Source: Candidatus Brocadia sp.
Lineage (GTDB): Bacteria > Planctomycetota > Brocadiia > Brocadiales > Brocadiaceae
Direction: 5' to 3'
NCBI GenBank assembly: GCA_013360945.1
Contig: JABWAQ010000011.1
Coordinates: 1-53,234, forward strand
DNA: 53,234 bases
Positions 1 through 9,635 of this stretch are shown piece by piece. The number at the start of each line of letters is the position of its first letter. Position 1 is the first letter of the stretch. Both the position numbers and the translations under genes were made by a program. The notes beneath the pieces were generated by a model. That model worked only from the letters and a program-made list of their open reading frames with translations. It did not search any database and was not told the DNA's origin.

Positions 1-227
1 CTGAAACTTAAAGAACTCGTTATCATCCCTCAACTTGCTGTTCAAATTTAGTAAATTATTTTTGCTAAAAGTGTAAAAATATTTTTTATAAGATACTACC
101 GAACAAAATATTCTTAATGGCTGGCTGACTATGAGAAATAGCTATATATGACAGGTTGAGAATATATACCATACAATATATAGAGATGTCAAGGGGATTC
201 TTGAAAAAAAGAAAAATTCCCCATAAT

Positions 228-710
228 TCAATGGTTATAGTTGCATTCTTTGGAAATATTATCCAGTTTCACAATCTCCACTTTAATTTTTGCCATGGAG
301 AGTATCTCTTTGGCAAGGGCATCGGGGTAATCCGAAAGGGTAACGATGCGTTTGATCCCTGTATTCGCCAGCATCTTGGCGCAGAGAGAACAGGGATAGG
401 TGGTGCTGTACAATGTCGCCCCTGAAATTTTTATGCCGTAATGTGCCGCCTGGAGCAGGGCATTCATTTCGGCGTGGAGACCGCGGCAGAGTTCGTGCCG
501 TTCTCCGGGAGGCACTTTTAGCTGCTCCCGTAAACAGCCAATATCCAAACAATGCTGGAGTCCGCTTGGCGCCCCGTTATAACCCGTCGTCAGGATGTGT
601 TTGTCCATCACCAGAATCGCCCCCACCTGCCTCCGCAAGCAGGTGGAGCGCTGAGCCACCTCCCGGGTAATTCGCAAAAAGTATTCATCCCACGAGGGTC
701 TCTTGGACAT
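228..710 (-). CDS. dCMP/cytidine deaminase family protein (ComEB-like)
   Basis: A zinc-dependent deoxycytidylate deaminase of about 160 residues, expected in the cytosol to convert dCMP to dUMP for thymidylate synthesis. The zinc site is visible as HAEMNAL (His ligand and catalytic Glu) followed by PCSLCAK (two Cys ligands), and the N-terminal RRQVGAILV and YNGAPSG segments are typical of the family. The start is the ATG at 710, preceded by GGGA about 7 nt upstream; a TTG at 722 in the same frame would overlap mnmE and is less likely. Its start lies 1 bp from the mnmE stop, so the two are probably cotranscribed. ComEB is the Bacillus name for the same fold; a competence role is not implied. 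Confidence 0.9.
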   Translation of the reverse strand: MSKRPSWDEYFLRITREVAQRSTCLRRQVGAILVMDKHILTTGYNGAPSGLQHCLDIGCLREQLKVPPGERHELCRGLHAEMNALLQAAHYGIKISGATLYSTTYPCSLCAKMLANTGIKRIVTLSDYPDALAKEILSMAKIKVEIVKLDNISKECNYNH

Positions 711-711
711 C

Positions 712-2118
712 TTATTTCCCAATGCAAAATTCAGAAAATATCTTATCTAAAATATCTTCTGTTGTAACCTCTCCCACCATCTCACCAAGGGCATCTATCG
801 CCATGCGCAAGTCTAATGCTATAAATTCATGACCTTCGTTGTTTCTTGCCGATGCTATAGCCTGTTGAACCAATTGAAGAGAGCGTTGCAATGCCTCTCT
901 TTGATGCACATGCAGCACAGGAAGAACGGGCAATGTGTTTATCCTGCCTCCCAGGATAGTCTCTGTCAGCATTCCTTTTAATCTTTCCAATCCCTCACCG
1001 GTCAGCGCGGAGGTATGTACTACGGGATATTTTTTTAGCTCAGCCGGCAATTCGCCATGGGAAGCATTTTTTTGCAGATCACATTTGTTGATGACAACAA
1101 TTACGTTTTTTGCCAGGTCGCCGCATTTCATTTCCATGAATTGCTTGACCAAATTGGCGCTGCCATCAAAAACAAGCACTATTACCTGCGCCCTCTTCAA
1201 GACAGACTGTGCTTTTTCCATTGCTTTTGACAGAACAACATCCCTTGCGTCATCCACTCCGGCCGTGTCCGTCAATCTAAAATGAATCCCCCCCGTCTCT
1301 AAAATACCGGTAACAACATCCCGTGTCGTTCCTGGTATCTCACTAACAAGTGACCGTCTCCTTCCCAAAAGGGCATTAATCAGGCTCGATTTTCCAACAT
1401 TGGGCTTACCATACAAAACGGTATCAATCCCCTCCGGAGAAACCTTGCCGGTTTCCGGTCGGCTTAAAAGGCGGGCGGTATTTTTCTTAAGCGCCTCCAA
1501 CCGGTTCATAATTTCTACCGCAGATATCAGTTCAATATCCTGGTCTGAAAAATCAATCGCAGCCTCTATCTGTGAGCAAAGGGAAACTGTCTCGTCTTGT
1601 ATGTGTTTGATCTGTTTTGAGACAGCCCCGCTTAATTGCGCAACCGCCACACTCAACTCATGGTCTGTTTGTGCTCGGATGATGCGCATGGTGGCCTCAG
1701 CCTGTGTAAGGTCTATCCGACCGTGCAAGAAGGCACGTTTTGTAAATTCACCCGGACGTGAAAGCCGGATATTTTTTCTTGTTTGGATTTTGCATGACAA
1801 AAGAGCATCGAGAAGCATCTCCAGGAGCGCTGAGGAACCAGTGGTATGGATTTCCACCACATCTTCTTTTGTATAAGAGTGTGGTCTTTTCATAATATAC
1901 AAGACAAGTGGGATATCGATATATTCCTTCGGGATATGAAAATGCCCCCTCACGGAGGTATAGGCAGGGACGGTCTCTAAATCAACAGAAGAGGCGGGAA
2001 CGAAATAATCTTTGATACACTGAATGGCTTCAGGGCCGCTGATCTTGATAATTGCATGGAGCGACATCCCCGAAGGTGTGGAGACTGCGACGATCGTATC
2101 CTGAATTTCGGGGTACAT
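712..2118 (-). CDS. mnmE: tRNA uridine-5-carboxymethylaminomethyl modification GTPase MnmE
   Basis: MnmE (TrmE), 468 residues, which with MnmG modifies the wobble uridine of certain tRNAs using tetrahydrofolate and GTP. The N-terminal folate-binding domain opens with [11 protein letters not shown]. The G domain in the middle has P-loop GKPNVGKSS, switch II DTAG and the NKCD specificity motif. The chain ends in the catalytic CIGK tail, so the gene is complete. It follows yidC by 16 bp on the same strand, a common bacterial pairing; the jag gene often found between them is absent. Confidence 0.97.
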   Translation of the reverse strand: MYPEIQDTIVAVSTPSGMSLHAIIKISGPEAIQCIKDYFVPASSVDLETVPAYTSVRGHFHIPKEYIDIPLVLYIMKRPHSYTKEDVVEIHTTGSSALLEMLLDALLSCKIQTRKNIRLSRPGEFTKRAFLHGRIDLTQAEATMRIIRAQTDHELSVAVAQLSGAVSKQIKHIQDETVSLCSQIEAAIDFSDQDIELISAVEIMNRLEALKKNTARLLSRPETGKVSPEGIDTVLYGKPNVGKSSLINALLGRRRSLVSEIPGTTRDVVTGILETGGIHFRLTDTAGVDDARDVVLSKAMEKAQSVLKRAQVIVLVFDGSANLVKQFMEMKCGDLAKNVIVVINKCDLQKNASHGELPAELKKYPVVHTSALTGEGLERLKGMLTETILGGRINTLPVLPVLHVHQREALQRSLQLVQQAIASARNNEGHEFIALDLRMAIDALGEMVGEVTTEDILDKIFSEFCIGK

Positions 2119-2134
2119 AAAAAAATATGAGGAA

Positions 2135-3832
2135 TTATTTGGGTTGTATCTTTTTGATAGTTTTCCGGATTACTATGCTTTCAATAATACTAAATATCGT
2201 GCTCGTTGTCCAGTAGACCGTGAGTCCGGACGGCATATGATATAATATAAAGGCGAACATGATGGGCATGAACGACATCATCTTTTGTTGAGCCTGTGCC
2301 TGTGGGTCCACTGCGGGGGCTTTGGGCGTCATTTTCATCTGGGCAAAGGAAGCGCCTGTCATAATCAACGGCAGTATATTGAGGGCGCTCCCAAGAAAAG
2401 GTATGCTAAACGGCAGGTGGAGCAAAGTATCAGGCCTGGAGAGGTCATTGATCCAGAACATAAAGGGAGCCTGCCTCATTTCAAAAGAAAGCTGTAAGGT
2501 ACGGAACAGTGCAAAAAAAACGGGAAGCTGGAGCAACATGGGCAAACAGCCGCTCATCGGATTAACCCCGTATTTTTTGAATAGCAGCATTTGCTCCTTT
2601 CCCATTCTTTGCTTATCATGTTTATATTTCTCCTTGAGCTGATTAATCATGGGCTGCAATTGCTGCATTCTAAACATAGAGACCTGGCTTTTCCTTGTCA
2701 GGGGAAACAAGATGGCTTTAATAATGATGGTTAATAGAATAATAGATACGCCATAATTGGGGATTACCTGGTGAACAGCGTTCAAAAAAACCAAAAGCGC
2801 CTTGCTTATTACGGTAAACCAACCATAGGTGAGGAGGATATCGAGCGTCTCGTATTGTTTCAGGACTTGCTCTTTTTTCGGGCCCATAAAATAGACATAG
2901 CTGTGCATGACAGCCTCATGCGGCGGAATCCGGAGCTTGTTTGTTTGTAAGGTAACCATAAAATCCCCCTGCTCTGCCTTTTCATTTATGAGCTGTCCCT
3001 GGGCATCAAATGCCTGCGCATTAACAGATGCAACCCAGTCGTTAGATGCGGGCTTCAAAATCGTGGAGAAATACTTATTCGTCGCTCCGGTCCAGACAAT
3101 ACCTACCGATTCATTCTTGGCAGGCAATTCCTTGGGGGCCGTATGTACTAATTTAATCCTTTTATTTCCCATATCTACCCCTGTTACAGTTGCAATGTCG
3201 GCAGAAGGTTCACCTTCGTGTGTAATCATGGAGGATGCGATAATATCATATGACAATGAAATCTCGGTATCAGTAGTATTTTTCAAGACAACATCCATAT
3301 TCACATGGTATTTATCAGGGAGCAATTTGATCGTTTTGATTAAATTGATCCCCCTTTCCAGCGTGGTGGCAAATACCAGCTTGTTCCTGCTTTGTTCGGT
3401 GACATGATACCGCTGTCTCTGAAAATTCGTTTTTTGAAGGATAGTGTCTATCGCAAGGGGATGATATTCCGTACTAACATTCTTTAATAAATCCAGGGTA
3501 TTTTTTGCCTCTGCATCTTTAAATTGCTTAAGCTCAATGGATTTGAGCGCAGCCCCTTCATTTGTCCACACAGTTCTTACGAGTTCGTTTTCAATGACGA
3601 ATTCTTGTAGTGGAATATCCATTTGAGGTTGTTCAACGTGGGCGGGCTGTGTCAATAAAGGTTTGGGGGATTCGGCAACCTTTGCCTCCTGAAGTTTCTC
3701 TGGAACGGCTTCTTCTTTTATTTCTTCGGCAATTTCAGTCTTTTCCGGTGAAAACAGTGGTAATATGAAGGGATAATACAACAACATAATTATCCCACAA
3801 ACAATCATCGCAATAAGCGCCTTTTTATCCAT
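2135..3832 (-). CDS. yidC: membrane protein insertase YidC
   Basis: YidC/Oxa1 insertase, 565 residues, which inserts and folds inner-membrane proteins alone or with SecYEG. It has an N-terminal signal-anchor helix (about residues 5-28), a Pro/Glu-rich linker, a large periplasmic beta-sandwich domain (about 75-340) as in Gram-negative YidC, and the conserved five-helix core including the segments VSIILLTIIIKAILFPLT and LPVFFALFRTL. The long periplasmic domain supports a diderm host. It overlaps the upstream Trm112-like gene by 8 bp, indicating cotranscription with mnmE and the deaminase. Confidence 0.96.
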   Translation of the reverse strand: MDKKALIAMIVCGIIMLLYYPFILPLFSPEKTEIAEEIKEEAVPEKLQEAKVAESPKPLLTQPAHVEQPQMDIPLQEFVIENELVRTVWTNEGAALKSIELKQFKDAEAKNTLDLLKNVSTEYHPLAIDTILQKTNFQRQRYHVTEQSRNKLVFATTLERGINLIKTIKLLPDKYHVNMDVVLKNTTDTEISLSYDIIASSMITHEGEPSADIATVTGVDMGNKRIKLVHTAPKELPAKNESVGIVWTGATNKYFSTILKPASNDWVASVNAQAFDAQGQLINEKAEQGDFMVTLQTNKLRIPPHEAVMHSYVYFMGPKKEQVLKQYETLDILLTYGWFTVISKALLVFLNAVHQVIPNYGVSIILLTIIIKAILFPLTRKSQVSMFRMQQLQPMINQLKEKYKHDKQRMGKEQMLLFKKYGVNPMSGCLPMLLQLPVFFALFRTLQLSFEMRQAPFMFWINDLSRPDTLLHLPFSIPFLGSALNILPLIMTGASFAQMKMTPKAPAVDPQAQAQQKMMSFMPIMFAFILYHMPSGLTVYWTTSTIFSIIESIVIRKTIKKIQPK

Positions 3833-4001
3833 TAATCTTTAATTTGTCCCCCGGTAATTCTGCCTCATCAATAAGCATAATAGGAATATCATCTCTTATA
3901 GGGTACCGTCGACCGCACTTGACACATACAATCCTGTCACCTTCCAGCCGGACATCTGTCTTACAGAGCGGGCACGCAAGAATATCCACCAATTCTTTCA
4001 T
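3825..4001 (-). CDS. Trm112 family zinc-ribbon protein
   Basis: Small protein of about 58 residues with two CxxC pairs (CPLCKT and CVKCGR) and the RYPIRDDIPIML segment typical of the Trm112/YcaR family. In eukaryotes and archaea Trm112 activates methyltransferases; in bacteria its partner is mostly unknown. Three in-frame starts (GTG 4016, ATG 4007, ATG 4001) are possible and none has a clear Shine-Dalgarno; the last gives the usual family N-terminus. It overlaps yidC by 8 bp, so translational coupling is likely. Confidence 0.8.
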   Translation of the reverse strand: MKELVDILACPLCKTDVRLEGDRIVCVKCGRRYPIRDDIPIMLIDEAELPGDKLKING

Positions 4002-4096
4002 AATCATAATAACCACGCTTTGGCAAAATTATTACAAAATCCAAATGCTAACAAACTACCTCTGGAATTTCAAATCAAAACTGAGATTTGATAATT

Positions 4097-4852
4097 TCAA
4101 TTTTTATCTACCAGGACACCCTCTGGTGAGTGCAGGGATATCTGGATATCCTCATAGTTTACTATCTGCTCAATCTTTATCCTGTTGAGACGAACCAGCT
4201 CCAATAAGGCCAGGAAAAATCCAATAATCTGTCTCCTTTCTTTTATCCCCACAAAGAGATTTGTAAATGACAGGGAAGTATGAAGACGTACCCTTTCTAA
4301 GACCACATTCATATACTCATGTATCGGTGTATCATCATAAGTTACTTTCGTGGATATATCTGACAAGGTCTGTTTCATGAGTTGGGAAAACCTTTGCAAA
4401 AGATCCCACACACTTACACCCTCCAGCGGCAGTGCATCATCTTTCTTATCTGGCGTTTCCATGAGGAGTTCCTGGTGTATCCGGGTACATTTTTTTTCCC
4501 ACTCAGCGGCCCTTGCAGCTAAAGCAAAGGTACTTTCCTTATACCGCTTGTATTCAAGCAATTGTTTTACCAGTGACGACCGCGGGTCTTCCACCTCCTC
4601 TTCATCTTTTGTTTCTGTGCGGGGAAGAAGCATATATGATTTGATATACATAAGCGTAGCCGCCATCACCAAAAAGTCTCCCACAATATTCATGTCCAGG
4701 GCTTGCAGCGCTTCCACATATTGCAAGTACTGATCAGTTATCCGCGCAATGGGAATATCGCAGATATTTACTTCTTCCCTTCGGATCAAATACAGGAGTA
4801 AATCAAGCGGCCCGTTATAAATGTCCAAATCCACTTTATATTCGCTTGTCAT
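4097..4852 (-). CDS. scpA: segregation and condensation protein A
   Basis: ScpA kleisin of 251 residues, which with ScpB bridges SMC dimers in chromosome condensation. The N-terminal SMC-binding region contains YNGPLDLLLYLIRREEVNICDIPI, and the C-terminal winged-helix segment ends with HSPEGVLVDKN. I place the start at the ATG at 4852, which gives the standard family N-terminus. A longer frame to 4921 runs into repeat-like intergenic DNA and adds 23 residues with no family character. No scpB follows; the next gene downstream is the Trm112-like gene. Confidence 0.93.
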   Translation of the reverse strand: MTSEYKVDLDIYNGPLDLLLYLIRREEVNICDIPIARITDQYLQYVEALQALDMNIVGDFLVMAATLMYIKSYMLLPRTETKDEEEVEDPRSSLVKQLLEYKRYKESTFALAARAAEWEKKCTRIHQELLMETPDKKDDALPLEGVSVWDLLQRFSQLMKQTLSDISTKVTYDDTPIHEYMNVVLERVRLHTSLSFTNLFVGIKERRQIIGFFLALLELVRLNRIKIEQIVNYEDIQISLHSPEGVLVDKN

Positions 4853-4895
4853 GATATTGTTCCAGCCCGAAAATCTAATCAGGCTGCCTTCGGCT

Positions 4896-4957
4896 GCCAC
4901 TTTCAAACGCCTCTCTGCCAAGAGAGGTCGGGGTGTGTTAGAGTGGATTTACACACC
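4896..4957. repeat. intergenic palindromic element between the M50 protease gene and scpA
   Basis: Two inverted repeats lie side by side. The first is CCTCTC...GAGAGG around 4911-4927; the second is GGTGTGT (4932-4938) with ACACACC (4951-4957) and a 12-nt loop. No T-tract follows on either strand, so it is not a textbook Rho-independent terminator. The CTCTC/GAGAG plus GGGGTGTGTT wording resembles dispersed intergenic repeats seen in many bacterial genomes. It overlaps the spurious N-terminal extension of scpA. Confidence 0.45.
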
Positions 4958-5018
4958 GCTTAATTACCTGGTTATTCTAAAGGGGAAATCATCAGGTTGA
5001 AATTCCTTGCTATTACCG

Positions 5019-5684
5019 TTATAAACCCGTAAATAACCTGAGAAAGTATTGTATGGGTGGACCGAGTATACTGCCCAGAATCGGGATGCCTGCATAATTT
5101 CCCATAATGATGAGCCCCAACAGAATAAATGGGCCATAACGTTCGAGTTCTTTATATTTTTGTGCCATCGGATAGGGCAACAAACCCTCCAGGATGTGAG
5201 AACCATCCAAAGGGAATAACGGAATCATATTAAAAAATGCCAGCGAAAGATTGACCACGATTCCCGATATTAACAAATTATACAAAATGACGGACATGTT
5301 CATCGGTATGAATGGTGCGCTACGCAATAGTTGAAAGATTACGCCAAATAAAAATGCAGAAATAAAATTTGAGGCAGGTCCTGCAAAGGATACAATCATA
5401 TTATCCCGCCGTGGGTTTCTAAAGTTGTTGGGATTTACCGGGACGGGTTTACCCCATCCGAAATGGGCAAAGACAAAACATAGTGCCCCAAGAATGTCGA
5501 TGTGAGCTAGTGGATTTAACGTCAACCGGCCTTGCAGTCTTGCCGTGGGATCACCAAACTTATTAGCCGTCCAACCATGGAAATACTCATGAATGGTTAG
5601 TGCATAAAGTATTGTGGGGATGGATATAAGTAAATTATTGAGATTCACAAAACGCAAGTTCTCCTTTAATAAGCCACGAGCCAT
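5019..5684 (-). CDS. site-2 protease family (M50) membrane metalloprotease
   Basis: Integral membrane zinc protease of the short M50 subfamily often found near scpA/scpB. The active-site motif is HEYFHGW, followed by the conserved stretch around FGDPTARLQGRLTLNPLAHID. The second conserved block, SFAGPASN, and NMIPLFPLDGSHIL (the third-metal-ligand Asp region) follow, with about five hydrophobic segments. The start is uncertain. The ATG at 5684 has AGGA 5 nt upstream, but the family usually begins just before LLISIPTIL, where a strong AAGGAG lies immediately upstream of a TTG at 5657 and a GTG at 5648. Its substrate is unknown; it need not be a regulated-proteolysis enzyme. Confidence 0.87.
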   Translation of the reverse strand: MARGLLKENLRFVNLNNLLISIPTILYALTIHEYFHGWTANKFGDPTARLQGRLTLNPLAHIDILGALCFVFAHFGWGKPVPVNPNNFRNPRRDNMIVSFAGPASNFISAFLFGVIFQLLRSAPFIPMNMSVILYNLLISGIVVNLSLAFFNMIPLFPLDGSHILEGLLPYPMAQKYKELERYGPFILLGLIIMGNYAGIPILGSILGPPIQYFLRLFTGL

Positions 5685-5798
5685 GAGCATCCTAACACAA
5701 TGGAAATACGTTGTCAAGCCCAGAACACTTAAATACTCTTTACCTCCCTGACGACGCCGTTCTTTTCATTCTTTCCATTTCATACTTTCTTTTTCTTA

Positions 5799-5827
5799 TT
5801 GACTTTGGGTTATAAATTACATAAAGT
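5799..5827 (+). promoter_or_regulatory. candidate sigma70 promoter of rpsT
   Basis: TTGACT (5799-5804), a 17-bp spacer and TAAAGT (5822-5827) stand about 65 bp before the rpsT start. The boxes match the housekeeping consensus at 5/6 and 4/6 positions by eye. Confidence 0.45.
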
Positions 5828-5890
5828 ATTACTTTTTGATTTTCGAATTTATTTGTTATCCATTTATCTTTATTCAAGGAGTGTTGTTCA

Positions 5891-6166
5891 ATGCCTATGA
5901 TGAAATCAGCCAAGAAAAGGCTCAGGCAAAACACAAAACGTAATTTGCGAAACAGGTCTTACAAATCTGCTCTGAAAACTCAGATAAAACACTTTTTAGG
6001 TGTTGTAAAAGAGGGAAATGTGCAGGCAGCAGAAGAGTCATTCCGGCTTACGGTAAAAAAATTAGACAAGGCGGCCGCTAAGGGGATTATCCATAAAAAA
6101 ACCGTCAGCAGAAAGAAATCACGTCTGACAAAGAAGTTCAATCAGACAAAAACCGCAAAAAAATAA
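5891..6166 (+). CDS. rpsT: 30S ribosomal protein S20
   Basis: Ribosomal protein bS20, 91 residues, a helical 16S rRNA-binding protein of the small subunit. The lysine/arginine-rich N-terminus (SAKKRLRQNTKRNLRNRS) and the C-terminal KGIIHKKTVSRKKSRLTKK block are diagnostic. AAGGAG lies 7-8 nt before the ATG. It is monocistronic and divergent from the M50 protease gene; the deacetylase gene converges on it 9 bp beyond its stop. Confidence 0.97.
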   Translation: MPMMKSAKKRLRQNTKRNLRNRSYKSALKTQIKHFLGVVKEGNVQAAEESFRLTVKKLDKAAAKGIIHKKTVSRKKSRLTKKFNQTKTAKK

Positions 6167-6175
6167 AAAGGTTGA

Positions 6176-7111
6176 TTATGCCTGGAGTAATGCCTTGAGG
6201 TGGGCTTCTATACACAAGGGAATATCTGATAGATGGTAACCGCCTTCAAGGCATGATACAATCCGGCCGTTGCAATGTCTTTCCGCAGATTTCGCAACAA
6301 TATCTGTGAGCGCCCCGAAATCCTCTGTTTCCAGGTTCAATCCGCCGATAGGGTCCTTTTTGTACGGGTCAAAACCAGCTGAGATGATGATAAATTCCGG
6401 AGAAAATTGAGTTACCCTCCGATCCATGACATCCATAAATAGTTCCCGATACTTTCCAGGCATAGTATCTGCCGAAAGAGGTACATTAACAGTAAATCCC
6501 TTGCCTTTCCCCTGTCCGCATTCCACATTTCTGCCTGAACCCGGATAAAAGGGATACCGGTGCATGGAAAAATACAATATCGTCTGGTCATTATAAAATG
6601 CATCCTGCGTACCGTTTCCATGGTGAACATCCCAATCGACGATACAGATTTTTTCCAGACGATATTTCCATTGGATGTATTTTGCCGCAATAGCTACATT
6701 ATTAAACAGGCAAAACCCCATACCCCGAGTGGGTGTGGCATGGTGTCCCGGCGGGCGTACAAGACAAAAGGCGTTCTTCGCTTCACCTTTCATGATCAAA
6801 TCTATTGCTGTTAATGGCGCCCCTGCTGCATAAATAGCCGCATCGTACGATGCAGGAGAAACTGCCGTGTCACTATCAAGCCATCCACCACCGGTATCAG
6901 CGATTTGTTTAATGGCCTTAATATAGGTCTGCGGGTGAATCAGACCGATCTCCTCTATGGATGCAGCGCGTGGTCTTTCCACCCTTAATTGATCCCAAAG
7001 CCTGCTCTCCCTGAGATGTCTTACGGCATTCTCAAGCCTTTTGGCATTCTCAGGATGGCCGAATCCCGTATCGTGTTGTAAAAAAATATCGTCGTAGATG
7101 AGGAGTGTCAT
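6176..7111 (-). CDS. histone deacetylase family protein (AcuC/acetoin-utilisation-like)
   Basis: Class II-type HDAC-fold amidohydrolase, 311 residues. Catalytic features visible are RPPGHHA (tandem His), DWDVHHGNGTQD (zinc Asp and His) and SAGFDPYKKDP (second zinc Asp), with LEGGYH near the C-terminus completing the site. Bacterial members deacetylate acetyl-CoA synthetase, acetylpolyamines or other small molecules; the substrate here cannot be read from sequence. It is transcribed alone and its upstream region is the 421-bp gap before shc. Confidence 0.92.
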   Translation of the reverse strand: MTLLIYDDIFLQHDTGFGHPENAKRLENAVRHLRESRLWDQLRVERPRAASIEEIGLIHPQTYIKAIKQIADTGGGWLDSDTAVSPASYDAAIYAAGAPLTAIDLIMKGEAKNAFCLVRPPGHHATPTRGMGFCLFNNVAIAAKYIQWKYRLEKICIVDWDVHHGNGTQDAFYNDQTILYFSMHRYPFYPGSGRNVECGQGKGKGFTVNVPLSADTMPGKYRELFMDVMDRRVTQFSPEFIIISAGFDPYKKDPIGGLNLETEDFGALTDIVAKSAERHCNGRIVSCLEGGYHLSDIPLCIEAHLKALLQA

Positions 7112-7185
7112 ACCTCTTAAACCTTATCATTAAACAGGATATTTTTAAAGGAAAATCAATGAAATAGCAGCCTAAACCTTCAATC

Positions 7186-7208
7186 ATTCCAGGGAATTAT
7201 CCCGGAAT
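7186..7208. other. small inverted repeat in the gap before shc
   Basis: Within the 421-bp non-coding stretch 7112-7532, an ATTCC-A-GGGA arm (7186-7195) faces TCCC-GGAAT (7200-7208) across an ATTA loop, giving nine pairs with one bulged A. No T-run follows. I see no gene and no confident promoter in the rest of the gap. Confidence 0.4.
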
Positions 7209-7532
7209 AAAAAGAGTTGTTCTTGCGATGGCCTTTTTTCAAGCCGAACCCGACTACAGCGTCTTAAGTAAAAACAACTGATACTTGGGGGATTTTTGCC
7301 CTCCTTGCGTTATGTATTCAGGCCTTTAGGATAGGGACGGCACTGCCTGCCAAAATACTTCATCATTTTGAAAATAAAATATTAAGAAAGCAAGTTTTCC
7401 TTGAAATTGCCTTGTAAATTTGTTATTTTCATGCGCTGGACATTCACGTAACCTAATGATAACCATCTGCTTAATGATTTGTAAAACGCTTATAAACTGA
7501 GGCAGTAACTATTGTCGGGGGTTTTTTAAAGT

Positions 7533-9584
7533 ATGAGAAATTTCATATTTAACCTTTTGGAACGATTGGAAACAAGTATTCATAAATTTAACGGAAATGG
7601 GAATGGCAAGCACCCTGTTTCCGAATTGTTTGCTCATGAAGTACAGTTTGAAAGTGCACCGATAAGGGCAGGTCTCCCTGCCACATTTCTCACAAAAACG
7701 CCCCTGGACATTGCCATAAACAGGGCACAGCGGTATCTTTTAGGCGAACAAAATACATCAGATGGACATTGGGTAGGAATTTTAGAGGCAGATACTACCC
7801 TGACATCTGAATATATTATGCTGATGCATTTTCTTGGAAAAGTAGACCATCAAAAACAGAGAATGGCAGCCAATCTTATCCGCGAACATCAACTCCCTGA
7901 CGGTGGATGGAATGTTTACTATGGAGGTCCAAGTGAAATTAGCGCCTCGGTAAAAGCCTATTTCGCTTTAAAATTGGCGGGATATTCTGCACATGAGCCC
8001 TTTATGCAGAAGGCCAAACGATGTATCCTCGATATGGGGGGCATCATGAAGTCCAACTGTTTTACCAAGATTTACCTTGCCATGTTTGGGCAGGTTGATT
8101 GGCAAGCCGTACCGGCTGTGCCGACTGAGATGATCCTGTTCCCGCCAGGTTTCTATTTTAGCATTTATGAAATGTCATATTGGTCCAGGTGTATTGTCGT
8201 TCCCCTCTCCATCGCTATAGCAAAAAAACCGCATATTCCGGTAGGTGACGATTTGCTCAGGGAACTCTATCTGATACCGCGTGATAAGGTGGTTTACCGT
8301 ATTAAGCGGGATCAACCAGGGATGAGCTGGCGTAACTTCTTTATTGATGCAGATAGCATTTTCAGACGGTACGAGCAGCAACCCATTAAATTTATCAGAA
8401 GGATAGCCCTTCGCAAGGCAGAAAAATGGATGTTGGCCCATATAGAAAAGTCAGGGGGGCTCGGAGCTATATGGCCTGCAATTGTTAATTCAATCTTTGC
8501 CATGAAATGTCTCAACTATCCTGATGATCACCCTGCATTAGTCAGCCAAATCAAAGAGGTAGAGAAACTGATTGTTTATGAGACTGACAAGCTTTATTTG
8601 CAGCCATGCGTATCTCCGGTATGGGATACGGCATGGACGATTATTGCGCTTCACGAGTCAGGAATACCCAGCGACAGTCCATCGTTACAAAAGGCGGGAC
8701 AGTGGCTTGTCAGTAAAGAAATAAGGAATTTTGGCGATTGGGCATTAAAATGTAAAGTAGCGGAACCGAGTGGCTGGTATTTCCAATACGCTAATGAGTT
8801 TTATCCGGATACGGACGACAGCGCAGCGGTACTTATGGCGTTACAACGGGTATCATTACCGGAAACAGTCCATAAGGAAAAGTCTTTTTTACGTGGATTA
8901 CAATGGATTCTGGCCATGCAATGCGATGATGGAGGATGGGGAGCATTTGATAGGAATAACAACAAAGCTATTTTAACGCATATACCTTTTGCAGATTTTA
9001 ATGCATTATTAGATCCAAGCACAAGTGATGTTACCGCGAGATGTTTAGAATTTTTGGGGCGTATAGGGTTCATTAAGACATATGCCAACATTCAGAAGGC
9101 AATAGAATTTCTCCAGAAAGAGCAGGAAAAAGACGGCTCGTGGTTTGGGCGTTGGGGCGCAAACTATATTTATGGGACATGGTCAGCACTTTGCGGACTT
9201 GCTGCAATTGGAGAGAATATGAAGAAGCCATATATCAGAAAGGCCGTTGAGTGGTTAAAAAGTGTTCAAAATTCCGATGGGGGGTGGGGTGAAACGATAA
9301 AGTCATACGATGACCCATTCCTTAAGGCAATTGGCAGGAGTACGGCTTCACAGACGGCATGGGCATTGTTGGCATTGCTTGCAGCAGGGGAGATAAAATC
9401 GGAGGCTGTAGAAAAGGGCATAAAATTCCTCTTAACCAGACAAAGGGAAGACGGAAGCTGGGATGAAATTGAATTTACTGCAACAGGGTTTCCAAAGGTC
9501 TTCTATTTGAAATATCATATGTATCGCAACTATTTTCCTTTGATGGTATTGGGCAGATACCGTAATCTTTCCCAAAAATTATAG
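7533..9584 (+). CDS. shc: squalene-hopene cyclase
   Basis: Squalene-hopene cyclase, 683 residues, the membrane-associated enzyme that cyclises squalene to hopene. The catalytic DxDD motif is present as DTDDSA (about residue 428). QW-type repeats recur along the chain, for example LPDGGWNVYYGG, QCDDGGWGAFDRN, QEKDGSWFGRWG, QNSDGGWGE and QREDGSWDE. The length matches the family. The ATG at 7533 is preceded only by a weak GGGGG tract. It converges with hpnH (51 bp apart); with hpnH and hpnG it makes a hopanoid locus. Confidence 0.96.
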   Translation: MRNFIFNLLERLETSIHKFNGNGNGKHPVSELFAHEVQFESAPIRAGLPATFLTKTPLDIAINRAQRYLLGEQNTSDGHWVGILEADTTLTSEYIMLMHFLGKVDHQKQRMAANLIREHQLPDGGWNVYYGGPSEISASVKAYFALKLAGYSAHEPFMQKAKRCILDMGGIMKSNCFTKIYLAMFGQVDWQAVPAVPTEMILFPPGFYFSIYEMSYWSRCIVVPLSIAIAKKPHIPVGDDLLRELYLIPRDKVVYRIKRDQPGMSWRNFFIDADSIFRRYEQQPIKFIRRIALRKAEKWMLAHIEKSGGLGAIWPAIVNSIFAMKCLNYPDDHPALVSQIKEVEKLIVYETDKLYLQPCVSPVWDTAWTIIALHESGIPSDSPSLQKAGQWLVSKEIRNFGDWALKCKVAEPSGWYFQYANEFYPDTDDSAAVLMALQRVSLPETVHKEKSFLRGLQWILAMQCDDGGWGAFDRNNNKAILTHIPFADFNALLDPSTSDVTARCLEFLGRIGFIKTYANIQKAIEFLQKEQEKDGSWFGRWGANYIYGTWSALCGLAAIGENMKKPYIRKAVEWLKSVQNSDGGWGETIKSYDDPFLKAIGRSTASQTAWALLALLAAGEIKSEAVEKGIKFLLTRQREDGSWDEIEFTATGFPKVFYLKYHMYRNYFPLMVLGRYRNLSQKL

Positions 9585-9635
9585 GAGATTAATCGCAATC
9601 AAACAGAACGAACTACCATGTCATAAAAAAATTTT

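Noticed and set aside
1..51. Open frame at the left edge on the plus strand, 16 codons ending in TAG
   Set aside because: Too short and without any recognisable family ending; the left 227 bp are AT-rich and show no supported gene.
190..226. GGGGA...TCCCC inverted repeat after the deaminase gene
   Set aside because: Only five G-C-rich pairs, mismatches above them and no T-tract on the minus strand; too weak to call a terminator.
4853..4921. N-terminal extension of ScpA by 23 residues
   Set aside because: The extension lies in palindromic intergenic sequence and lacks homology to ScpA N-termini.
5740..5934. 64-residue minus-strand frame overlapping the rpsT start
   Set aside because: No family character, no ribosome site, and it overlaps the rpsT leader and promoter.
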